DNA of 64,000 nt. Source: Flavobacterium chilense. Its GTDB lineage: Bacteria > Bacteroidota > Bacteroidia > Flavobacteriales > Flavobacteriaceae. The notes beneath the pieces were generated by a model. The model worked only from the letters and a program-made list of their open reading frames with translations. It did no database searches and was not told the origin of the DNA. The DNA is taken from positions 346,882-410,881 of the forward strand of contig NZ_LSYT01000004.1 of assembly GCF_001602525.1 (NCBI RefSeq), given 5' to 3'. Both the position numbers and the translations under genes were made by a program. Each line of letters opens with the position of its first letter. The stretch's first letter is position 1. This document shows positions 25,811 to 33,061 of this stretch, piece by piece.

Positions 25811-26929
25811 CTACGATGTTTTTCTATAGTTCAAAATTGCTGCGGTATTCAATACAATCGCAAATCCTATTATAATCAAAATGTGTTTACGAATATCTTT
25901 AAAGCCGCTTCCTTTAATGATGACCATTCTCATCACATCGATAAAGTAACTTATAGGATTAAATTTTGAAACCGTTTTGGCCCAATCCGGCATACTGTCT
26001 ATTGGTGTAAATAAACCGCCCATTAAAACAAATATCATCACAAAAAAGAACATGATCAGCATGGCTTGCTGTTGTGTTTCGCAAATGGTAGAAATAAGCA
26101 ATCCAAATCCTAAAATAGCCAACAAATAAACCCAGATAAAAGTATATAAAACCAATAAATTTCCTAGCGGAAGAATACCATAAAAAATCCATCCTACCAG
26201 CAATCCTAACGTAAAAACCACATTCCCCAAAATCCAGAACGGAATCAGTTTTCCCAGAATAAAATGATATTTTTTAACCGGCGAAACATTAATTTGTTCA
26301 ATAGTTCCGGCTTCTTTTTCTTTTACAATATTCAATGATGAAAGAAAACCACCAACAAGTGTAACCAAAATAGCCAGTATTCCCGGAACCATAAAAAGTC
26401 TGTAATTCAAATGCGGATTGTACCAGTTTGATGATGTAATTTCTATTACCGGAAGAGTATTAAAACTTCCTGATACATTTAATTTTTTTCGTAAACTATT
26501 ATTATATGCTCTGATAATATCGCTAATATAGCCCGCTCCTAACCCGGCTTTTGTTCCGTTTATTGCATTTACACCAATAAAAAGCTGTTGTTTGTTTTCT
26601 TTAATTAAATCTTGCTCAAATCCGCGGGGAATTTCCAGGATCAAGTCGGCATTATCATCTTCTATTTGTGTAAAAGCCTGTTGATAAGAATCATTGTAAC
26701 TTTTTAGTTTAAAATAACCCGATGCCACAACCTGACTGATCAAATCTCTTGAATAATCAGAACGGTCATTGTCGACCACCGCCAAATTAATGTTTTTAAT
26801 TTCATAATTGGCGGCAAGCGGTAAAATAATAAGCTGCATAACCGGCATTACCATAATAACGGCTAATATCGCTTTATTACGAAATATTTGTTTGAACTCT
26901 TTGATGAGCAAAAATTTGATGATTCTCAT
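25811..26929 (-). CDS. ABC-2 type permease (YbhR/YbhS-like), second subunit
   Basis: Membrane subunit of 372 residues. One N-terminal membrane segment (AVIMVMPVMQLIILPLA) is followed by a long periplasmic domain (about 45-175) and five C-terminal segments with the ABC-2 signature (VKEKEAGTIEQINVSPVKKYHFILGKLIPFWIL). The start overlaps the stop of the other permease gene by 4 bases (ATGA). Together they form the two-permease core of a YbhGFSR-like exporter. It is the last gene of the operon. Confidence 0.92.
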   Translation of the reverse strand: MRIIKFLLIKEFKQIFRNKAILAVIMVMPVMQLIILPLAANYEIKNINLAVVDNDRSDYSRDLISQVVASGYFKLKSYNDSYQQAFTQIEDDNADLILEIPRGFEQDLIKENKQQLFIGVNAINGTKAGLGAGYISDIIRAYNNSLRKKLNVSGSFNTLPVIEITSSNWYNPHLNYRLFMVPGILAILVTLVGGFLSSLNIVKEKEAGTIEQINVSPVKKYHFILGKLIPFWILGNVVFTLGLLVGWIFYGILPLGNLLVLYTFIWVYLLAILGFGLLISTICETQQQAMLIMFFFVMIFVLMGGLFTPIDSMPDWAKTVSKFNPISYFIDVMRMVIIKGSGFKDIRKHILIIIGFAIVLNTAAILNYRKTS

Positions 26930-28032
26930 GACAAACGTATTTTAAAACTTTTAAGACTTATGATCAATAAGAAAACGGTTATACCAAAAAGAATCAGCGT
27001 TTCTTTCCATATATAAGAAAATCCTAATCCTTTTATCATAATGCCTTTTACAATGATGTAATACCATTTTGAAGGCACAATATTCGAAAACCATTGTAAC
27101 GGAAGCGGCATATTTTCGATAGGAAACATAAAACCGCTAAAAAGCAATGTTGGCAATAACATTCCGAGTAATGAAATCAGCATTGCCGTTTGTTGAGAAT
27201 CGGTTTTAACCGAAATAAAAATACCTAAAGTCAAACAGGTTATGATAAACAAAGTACTTTCGGCAAAAAGCAACACTATATTTCCGGCAATTGGCAAATC
27301 GAGTACAAAAACACTCAATAACAAAATAGAAATCACATTTACCATTGAAAGGATGAGGTAAGGAACCGCTTTAGACAAGATAACCATTAAAGGTTTAAAG
27401 GGCGAAACCAAAAGAATCTCCATTGTTCCGGTTTCTTTTTCTTTTACAATAGAAATTGCTGTCATCATCACACAAACCAGCATTAAAACCAAAGCCATAA
27501 CACCGGGAACAAAATTTGGAGCCCCTTTTAATTGCGGATTATACAACATTTTTACTTCGGGTTTAATCTGTAACGGCAGAGGATTAGTCTGATTTAATTC
27601 TGCCTGATAATCGTTTATAATGGAGGAAACATAATTGGTCAGAGTTGTAGCATTATTAGGGTCTGAAGCATCAGCAATAACCTGGATCTGGGCTTTGTTC
27701 TGATGCAATAATTGATTATTAAAACCTTCCGGAAATACAATCGCCATTTTTATTTCTCCGGTTTTAAATGCTGCCTCAAGAGCTGCACTTCCTGAAAGGC
27801 TTTTTGTGATTTCAAAGTAACGGCTGGCTTCGATTTTGCTGATTATTTTTTGTGAAGCAATATCTTTGGCATAATCAACCACCACAATTTTGGAGTTTTT
27901 AACTTCATTGGTCAGGGCAAAACCAAAAATCAGAATTTGCACTACCGGCATTCCAAACAAAATGAATAATGTTTTCCTGTCACGCAGTACGTGCAAAAAC
28001 TCTTTTTTAACGAATGTTAGAAACTGTTTCAT
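26926..28032 (-). CDS. ABC-2 type permease (YbhR/YbhS-like), first subunit
   Basis: Membrane subunit of 368 residues, organised like its neighbour: first membrane segment LFILFGMPVVQILIFGFAL, a periplasmic domain, then five segments with IVKEKETGTMEILLVSPFKPLMVILSKAVPYLIL. It starts 9 bases after the second ATPase gene. The pair differs mainly in the periplasmic domain, as expected of a heterodimeric channel. Known relatives export cationic drugs or chloramphenicol-type compounds; the substrate here is unknown. Confidence 0.92.
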   Translation of the reverse strand: MKQFLTFVKKEFLHVLRDRKTLFILFGMPVVQILIFGFALTNEVKNSKIVVVDYAKDIASQKIISKIEASRYFEITKSLSGSAALEAAFKTGEIKMAIVFPEGFNNQLLHQNKAQIQVIADASDPNNATTLTNYVSSIINDYQAELNQTNPLPLQIKPEVKMLYNPQLKGAPNFVPGVMALVLMLVCVMMTAISIVKEKETGTMEILLVSPFKPLMVILSKAVPYLILSMVNVISILLLSVFVLDLPIAGNIVLLFAESTLFIITCLTLGIFISVKTDSQQTAMLISLLGMLLPTLLFSGFMFPIENMPLPLQWFSNIVPSKWYYIIVKGIMIKGLGFSYIWKETLILFGITVFLLIISLKSFKIRLS

Positions 28033-28041
28033 ATTTAGAAT

Positions 28042-28782
28042 TTATTCTCCGCGTTTTGCTTCTCTGGCAAGATGATAAAATACCTCGTCCATTGTCATTA
28101 CGCTAAATTGTTTTTTTAAATTGGCTGGCGTATCAAGTGCTTCTACCCTTCCGTCTACCATTATTGAAACCCGGTTGCAATATTCGGCTTCATCCATATA
28201 ATGCGTAGTTACAAAAATGGTTATCCCATTTCCTGATGCTTCATAAATTAAATCCCAGAACTGTCTGCGTGTTACGGGATCAACGCCGCCTGTTGGTTCG
28301 TCCAGAAACACAATTTCAGGTTTATGAATAATGGCGGTCGAAAAAGCCAGTTTCTGCTTCCATCCCAACGGAAGCGAGCCAACCATTTTATTTGCCTGAT
28401 CTTCCATACCCAATTGTTTCAAAAGTGCAGCACTGTTTTCTTTAATTGCTTTATCGCTCAAACCGTAAATTCCGGCAAAAAAAGTAATGTTTTCCAGCAC
28501 CGTCAAATCATCATACAACGAGAATTTCTGACTCATATAACCAATACTTTTCTTTATTTTCTCTGTTTGTTTATAAACATCAAAACCTGCAATTTTTGCT
28601 TCTCCGGAACTTGGGGTCGATAAACCGCATAACATTCGCATTGCGGTTGTTTTACCTGCTCCGTTTGCACCCAAAAAACCAAAAATTTCTCCTTTTTCTA
28701 CCTCAAAAGTGATAGCGTCTACGGCAATAAAATCTCCAAATCGTTTGGTTAAGGCTTTGCATGAAATTACTTTTTCGCTCAT
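28042..28782 (-). CDS. ABC transporter ATPase 2, degenerate signature motif
   Basis: Nucleotide-binding subunit of 246 residues. Walker A is GANGAGKTT (38-46), Walker B EIVFLDEPTGGVDP, and the switch His194 is present (VTTHYMDEAE). The signature loop reads SLPLGWKQ (137-141 LPLGW) in place of LSGGQ. This matches one half of the fused double-ATPase YbhF family. Combined with the first ATPase, which has a good signature but no switch His, it predicts one working and one degenerate ATP site. It is followed closely by the two permease genes. Confidence 0.93.
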   Translation of the reverse strand: MSEKVISCKALTKRFGDFIAVDAITFEVEKGEIFGFLGANGAGKTTAMRMLCGLSTPSSGEAKIAGFDVYKQTEKIKKSIGYMSQKFSLYDDLTVLENITFFAGIYGLSDKAIKENSAALLKQLGMEDQANKMVGSLPLGWKQKLAFSTAIIHKPEIVFLDEPTGGVDPVTRRQFWDLIYEASGNGITIFVTTHYMDEAEYCNRVSIMVDGRVEALDTPANLKKQFSVMTMDEVFYHLAREAKRGE

Positions 28783-28825
28783 AAAAATGGTTTTAAACGA
28801 TCTTCTTTAGTCATTATTTTTTTTA

Positions 28826-28967
28826 TTAAACACATAGAAACATAGATTCTGTACTCTTAAAAAAGGCATTTCATTTATTTAAAAAATACATAGTCAGAGC
28901 TATGTGATTTATTTTGAGTGAAACATCTTTTATCCGCTCTTTATACTATGTTTTTATGTGTTAAAAT
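28826..28967. repeat. Dispersed repeat family A, copy 1
   Basis: About 142 bases bounded by inverted ends: TAAACACATAGAAACATAG at the left and CTATGTTTTTATGTGTTAAA at the right. Internal ACATAG..CTATGTG and GAGTGAAACATC segments recur in the copies near 51.6 and 62.2 kb. It splits the ABC efflux operon between the two ATPase genes. No coding capacity. Confidence 0.75.
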
Positions 28968-28982
28968 TAATGTACAACTATT

Positions 28983-29891
28983 TTAACTTAAGAGTTTAAT
29001 AAAACTGTCTTCAATAGTTACGGCTGCTTCTTTGATCTCTATATTCTGAATCCCTTTTGTTTCCAAATATTGTAACAAATCTTTCTTGTTAGGGTTTCCT
29101 TTAAAAGAAAAATGAGCAAATTCTCCAAAAGCATAACTTGTTAGCCGATCGGGATATTTTTCCAAAGCCTGTAAAAGCGGATACATTTTATCAGCTTTTA
29201 TGGCAAAAAGTGCATCCGGATAATTCTCTATTATATTTTTTGGAGTATCTATCGAAAGTATTTTTCCTTCCTGAATAAGGGCAATACGATCACAAAGATT
29301 GGCTTCATCCATATAAGGCGTCGAAACAATAATGGTAATATCCTGTTGTTTTAACTTTTTGAGCATTTCCCAAAATTCCTTTCTTGATACAGGATCAACT
29401 CCGGTTGTAGGTTCGTCCAGAAAAAGCACGTTGGGTTTATGAATTAAGGCACAGCACAACGCCAGTTTTTGTTTCATCCCGCCCGATAATTTTCCGGCTC
29501 TTCGGGTTTTAAATGGTTCAATCTGAATGTAAATATCTTTGATCAGATCATAATTTTCCTGAATTGTAGTTCCAAATAATGTGGCGAAAAAATTCAGATT
29601 TTCTTCGACTGTTAAATCCTGATAAAGCGAAAACTTCCCCGGCATATAACCAATGGTATTTCGAATGGATTTAAAATCTTTTACCACATCCAGCCCATCA
29701 ATTGAAGCCGAACCACTATCAGCCAGTAAAAGCGTGGTCAGGATTCTGAAAATACTCGTTTTTCCTGCACCATCAGGACCAATTAATCCAAAAAGTTCAC
29801 CTTTGCTCACTGAAAACGAAACATCATCAACGGCGATCTTTTTCTCTTTTCCGTAAGTTTTAATGATGTTTTTTACAACAACAGATTCCAT
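28983..29891 (-). CDS. ABC transporter ATPase 1, missing the switch histidine
   Basis: Nucleotide-binding subunit of 302 residues. Walker A is GPDGAGKTS (38-46), the signature LSGGM (135-139) and Walker B VLFLDEPTTGVDP. Where the switch His should be, the sequence is IIVSTPYMDEAN, with Pro192 in its place. The C-terminal 80 residues form the accessory domain usual for DrrA/YbhF-type exporters. The start overlaps the stop of the HlyD-type gene by one base. A repeat element of about 140 bases separates it from the second ATPase gene. Confidence 0.93.
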   Translation of the reverse strand: MESVVVKNIIKTYGKEKKIAVDDVSFSVSKGELFGLIGPDGAGKTSIFRILTTLLLADSGSASIDGLDVVKDFKSIRNTIGYMPGKFSLYQDLTVEENLNFFATLFGTTIQENYDLIKDIYIQIEPFKTRRAGKLSGGMKQKLALCCALIHKPNVLFLDEPTTGVDPVSRKEFWEMLKKLKQQDITIIVSTPYMDEANLCDRIALIQEGKILSIDTPKNIIENYPDALFAIKADKMYPLLQALEKYPDRLTSYAFGEFAHFSFKGNPNKKDLLQYLETKGIQNIEIKEAAVTIEDSFIKLLS

Positions 29892-30784
29892 TATTTCGAA
29901 AGTTTTATTTCGCCATACATACCTATTTTCAGATAACCATCATTTTTAACTCTCACTTTAACCGCATAAACCAAATTAGCGCGTTCATCTTTTGTCTGGA
30001 TAGTTTTGGGTGTAAACTCTGCTTTGTCGCTTATCCATTCTACAACACCGCTGTATTCTTTGTAGGTTTTGTTTGTGGCGTCTACAAAAACTTTTACAGG
30101 ATCATTTAGCTTTACAGCCGGTAATTGATCTCCTGTAATGTAAACCCTTAAAATTATTGTCGACAAATCGGCTATTTTATACAACGGTTTTCCTATCGTT
30201 GCCATCTCTCCTGTTTCGGCATATTTGGTCAATACAGTCCCGTTGACTTTATTTGAAATTTTAGATTTCGATAATTGATCGTTAAGCTGACTGATCTGTA
30301 CTTTTAAGGTTTGCGTTTCATCATCGATTCCGGTTGTACTGATGTTTAATTGTTTTTGCAGTGCCGTAATTTGTTTCTGGATAAGCGCAACTTTTGTCGT
30401 TGCATCATCGAGTTGTTTTCTGGTTGCAGCATCGGCTTTTACCAGATTCTGCATGCGTTGCTGGTCAATTTTGGCTTGTCTCAATTCTTCTCTGTAAACA
30501 TCCAGTTGCGAATTAATATCCGGTTTTTTACTTTGGGTTGCCTTAATTTGCGCCAAAAGCTGATCACGCTTAAGCGAAAGTGGTATCGTATCTATGTAAC
30601 CTACAACCTGACCTTCTTCTAAGGTGTTTCCTTCCTCTACTTTTAAATCTTTAATTATACCGCTTGCCTCAGCAGGAATAATAGTTTCTACAGCTTCAAA
30701 AGTTCCTGTTGCATCAAATTCATTTTTGTTATCAGAACAGGATATTGTAAATGCTGCTATTGTTATAAATACTATTTTTTTCAT
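29891..30784 (-). CDS. HlyD-family efflux adaptor (YbhG-like)
   Basis: Periplasmic adaptor of 297 residues with a lipoprotein signal (MKKIVFITIAAFTISC, Cys16). Lipoyl-like halves (IIKDLKVEEGNTLEEGQVVGYID, then KVNGTVLTKYAETGEMATIGKPLYKIADLS) flank a long coiled-coil hairpin (about 75-165). It joins the ABC permeases to the TolC-type channel encoded 7 bases upstream. Family and order match the ybhG-type tripartite ABC exporters. Confidence 0.92.
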   Translation of the reverse strand: MKKIVFITIAAFTISCSDNKNEFDATGTFEAVETIIPAEASGIIKDLKVEEGNTLEEGQVVGYIDTIPLSLKRDQLLAQIKATQSKKPDINSQLDVYREELRQAKIDQQRMQNLVKADAATRKQLDDATTKVALIQKQITALQKQLNISTTGIDDETQTLKVQISQLNDQLSKSKISNKVNGTVLTKYAETGEMATIGKPLYKIADLSTIILRVYITGDQLPAVKLNDPVKVFVDATNKTYKEYSGVVEWISDKAEFTPKTIQTKDERANLVYAVKVRVKNDGYLKIGMYGEIKLSK

Positions 30785-30791
30785 CTTATGA

Positions 30792-32057
30792 TTAGTTACC
30801 GGTTATTAATTTTTGTCTGTATTTGGCCAAAAGCAAATCTGTTTCATGAATAATTTTATTTTGCGTGGCGGCATTCTCTTCATTTACTTCGCGCAAATAA
30901 TCACTCGAATCGATTACGCCATTGTCTAACTGTGCCAAAGCCGCTTTTTTTACATTATTTCTAAGTGTAATAATTTCGTTATCCGAAACCAGATATTCTT
31001 CCAGTTTGGTAATCTCAGCACTTTGTTGTTTTATAGATTGATGGGTATTAAATAAGAAAACTTCTTTATCGACTTCGAGTTGCTGCTTATTAATGTCGAT
31101 AATTTGTTTCTGTTTTTTATCTGTGTACAAACCTGTTAAAGACCAGTTTAATCGTATTCCGCCAATATAGTAGGATTCCCACCCAACTTGTAGCATATTA
31201 AGTCCCGGATTTCCATAACCACCCTGCAGGAAAAAATTGAACTTAGGCAGATTGGCAATTTCAACTGTTTTTTTGCCTAATTCTAAACTTTCATTTCTGT
31301 AATCAAAAAGTGCGAGTTCCGGACGGTTTATTTCGAGTGAATTTACAATATCATCAGGCGTTTCTAATTTGGTATTCGAACTCAATTCTAAATTAATAAA
31401 AAGTCCAAGCATATCTAAATAAGCTTTTTTATAATTACGAATTCCAATCGCTGTCTGATCTGCTTTTAAATATTCTGCTTTAAGCAAATCAAGACTGCTT
31501 CTGTAAGCCGTTCCGTTAGCCAATTGAACCTGAACAGTTTTAATACCGATATTGATATCATTTTTCAGTAAATCATTTTGATGCAGTTGTTCATCAAAAA
31601 CCAATATCCCAAAATAAAGTTCCGTAATACGTTGTTTTACAGCATACAAATCAACTTTAAGCTGCTGTTCTGAAACTTTGGTTTGCTTTTCTGTGATTTC
31701 TTTTTGCTGTTTGAGATTTCCTCCGTCATAAATAAGCTGATTCACTTCGGCGTAAGCACGATACTGATCTTTATTCAGAATGGGAACATCAACTCCGGGA
31801 AGACTTATGGGCAATTTAGTCACATCAGACTGATAGGTTGCCTGACCAAAAACATCAAATCTGGGATAATATCCTTTGGCAATATTATCAATTGTGAATT
31901 CGCTGCTTTTGGCAATCAAATCACGCTTTTTAGATAAGGGATAATTTTCTTCTGCCAATGCATAACAATCCTGAAGCCGTAATAACTTGTCGTTTTGTTG
32001 TGCATAAAAATGAAATACAGGAAGAAAAATCAGTATAACTACAAATAACCTTTTCAT
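30792..32057 (-). CDS. TolC-type outer-membrane efflux protein
   Basis: Outer-membrane channel of 421 residues. Signal peptide MKRLFVVILIFLPVFHFYAQ; two repeated coiled-coil halves typical of TolC (LQDCYALAEENYPLSKKRDL and a long helical C-terminal part with DNGVIDSSDYLREVNEE). I start at the ATG that opens the signal peptide; a TTG six bases upstream is less likely. A TetR-operator-like palindrome lies about 30-47 bases upstream. It is the first gene of the efflux unit downstream of tetR. Confidence 0.9.
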   Translation of the reverse strand: MKRLFVVILIFLPVFHFYAQQNDKLLRLQDCYALAEENYPLSKKRDLIAKSSEFTIDNIAKGYYPRFDVFGQATYQSDVTKLPISLPGVDVPILNKDQYRAYAEVNQLIYDGGNLKQQKEITEKQTKVSEQQLKVDLYAVKQRITELYFGILVFDEQLHQNDLLKNDINIGIKTVQVQLANGTAYRSSLDLLKAEYLKADQTAIGIRNYKKAYLDMLGLFINLELSSNTKLETPDDIVNSLEINRPELALFDYRNESLELGKKTVEIANLPKFNFFLQGGYGNPGLNMLQVGWESYYIGGIRLNWSLTGLYTDKKQKQIIDINKQQLEVDKEVFLFNTHQSIKQQSAEITKLEEYLVSDNEIITLRNNVKKAALAQLDNGVIDSSDYLREVNEENAATQNKIIHETDLLLAKYRQKLITGN

Positions 32058-32086
32058 ATTCAAACTTTTACTATTTAATATTTCGT

Positions 32087-32104
32087 TTTAATCATTTGAT
32101 TAAA
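32087..32104. promoter_or_regulatory. TetR operator candidate before the TolC gene
   Basis: The inverted repeat TTTAATCA-TT-TGATTAAA has 8-bp perfect arms. The same sequence, read from the other strand, lies upstream of tetR at 32782-32799. Placement before both transcription starts fits coordinated and autogenous repression by the TetR protein encoded between them. Confidence 0.75.
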
Positions 32105-32110
32105 TTAAAT

Positions 32111-32141
32111 CCAAAAAAATAGCTATGAGTTGATCATAGCT
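32111..32141 (-). terminator. Terminator overlapping the end of tetR
   Basis: The arms AGCTATGA and TCATAGCT have a 5-base loop, and on the minus strand TATTTTTTTGG follows. The stem includes the tetR stop region. It would end or attenuate tetR transcription before the efflux genes, which then need their own operator-controlled promoter. Confidence 0.7.
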
Positions 32142-32725
32142 TTAAACCATTGCACAATCAATGTTTTTCTTTCTTCTGTAAAATCGCTCAATTGAGTTGA
32201 AGTCATTACTCCTGCCGATTCCAGAACGGGTTTGGCAATAAAAGGAAAAATCGACATTGATAATATATTTAATACAAAATGAAACGGATGTATATCCGGT
32301 TTCTTTTCCATAAGCTGTTTTACAAAATAAGATTCTGTTAGTAATTTTCCGGCCTGTATCCGGTTACCAAAATGTTCGGGATTGTTTCGTATTTCACTTA
32401 AAACAAACAATGGTAAACCCGGATTTTGGGTAAGCATTACAATATAAGCATCTACAATTAAGGTTACTTTTTCATCCAAAGATGTTTTTTCGTTGTTTAC
32501 TATTGGTGCGATTACGCCAAATAACTTAGCCACTTTTTCGGCCATTACTAATTCAAAAAGTTTCTCTTTACTCCTGAAATAATAATTCAAAAGTGCCAGG
32601 TTAATTCCGGCTTCTTCGGCAATGTCACGAGTACGCGTAGCAGAATATCCTTTTTGTGTAAACACGGTTCGGGCTGCTTCTTTAATTTTTTCCTCGGTAC
32701 TTGCGTCTTTGCTTTTTGGTGCCAT
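32123..32725 (-). CDS. TetR-family regulator of the ABC efflux operon
   Basis: Repressor of 200 residues. The N-terminal helix-turn-helix is typical: EEKIKEAARTVFTQKGYSATRTRDIAEEAGINLALLNYYFRSKEKLF (about 11-58). The ligand-binding C-terminal domain resembles the CecR (YbiH) group that controls ybhGFSR-type exporters in enterics. Identical palindromes before its own promoter and before the TolC gene are its likely operators. The inducer is unknown. Confidence 0.92.
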   Translation of the reverse strand: MAPKSKDASTEEKIKEAARTVFTQKGYSATRTRDIAEEAGINLALLNYYFRSKEKLFELVMAEKVAKLFGVIAPIVNNEKTSLDEKVTLIVDAYIVMLTQNPGLPLFVLSEIRNNPEHFGNRIQAGKLLTESYFVKQLMEKKPDIHPFHFVLNILSMSIFPFIAKPVLESAGVMTSTQLSDFTEERKTLIVQWFKAMINS

Positions 32726-32744
32726 AATAATTTTAAATCTTCAG

Positions 32745-32778
32745 CAAAGATAGAAAAGTTAATTCTATTTTAAACAAA
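32745..32778 (-). promoter_or_regulatory. tetR promoter (TTTG / TATCTTTG)
   Basis: On the minus strand TATCTTTG (32745-32752) is a perfect -7 element. TTTG (32775-32778) is the -33 element, with a 22-base spacer. The operator palindrome begins 4 bases upstream of the -33 element. Confidence 0.7.
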
Positions 32779-32781
32779 AGA

Positions 32782-32799
32782 TTTAATCAAATGATTAAA
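32782..32799. promoter_or_regulatory. TetR operator candidate before tetR
   Basis: The inverted repeat TTTAATCA-AA-TGATTAAA is the same element as at 32087-32104. It sits against the -33 element of the tetR promoter, consistent with autorepression. Confidence 0.75.
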
Positions 32800-33061
32800 A
32801 ATATACATTATGCGATTGTTATTATTCTGCAAAAAAGATCAAAAAACCCAAAACAAGTATTTATACTCATTTGTATTTCAATGATTTAACTTAATTTTCA
32901 TATAATAAATTTTAAACCCAGTTCAATTAAAAAACAGCCTAAAACAGTGTAAGATTGGCAGAATCATGTTTTTATTTTTCTCTCAATTTTAAAGATACTG
33001 CCTCTTTTTATCCTTCTTCACCCTTCTTTTTCCATCAATTAATAATCTAAATATTCAAACC
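32800..33061. other. Intergenic stretch before the protease-nuclease gene
   Basis: AT-rich leader between tetR and the protease-nuclease gene. I see no coding frame, no convincing -33/-7 pair and no hairpin in it. Confidence 0.4.

Noticed and set aside
28800..28982. A small gene in the gap between the two ATPase genes
   Set aside because: The gap is filled by repeat family A and has no plausible frame.
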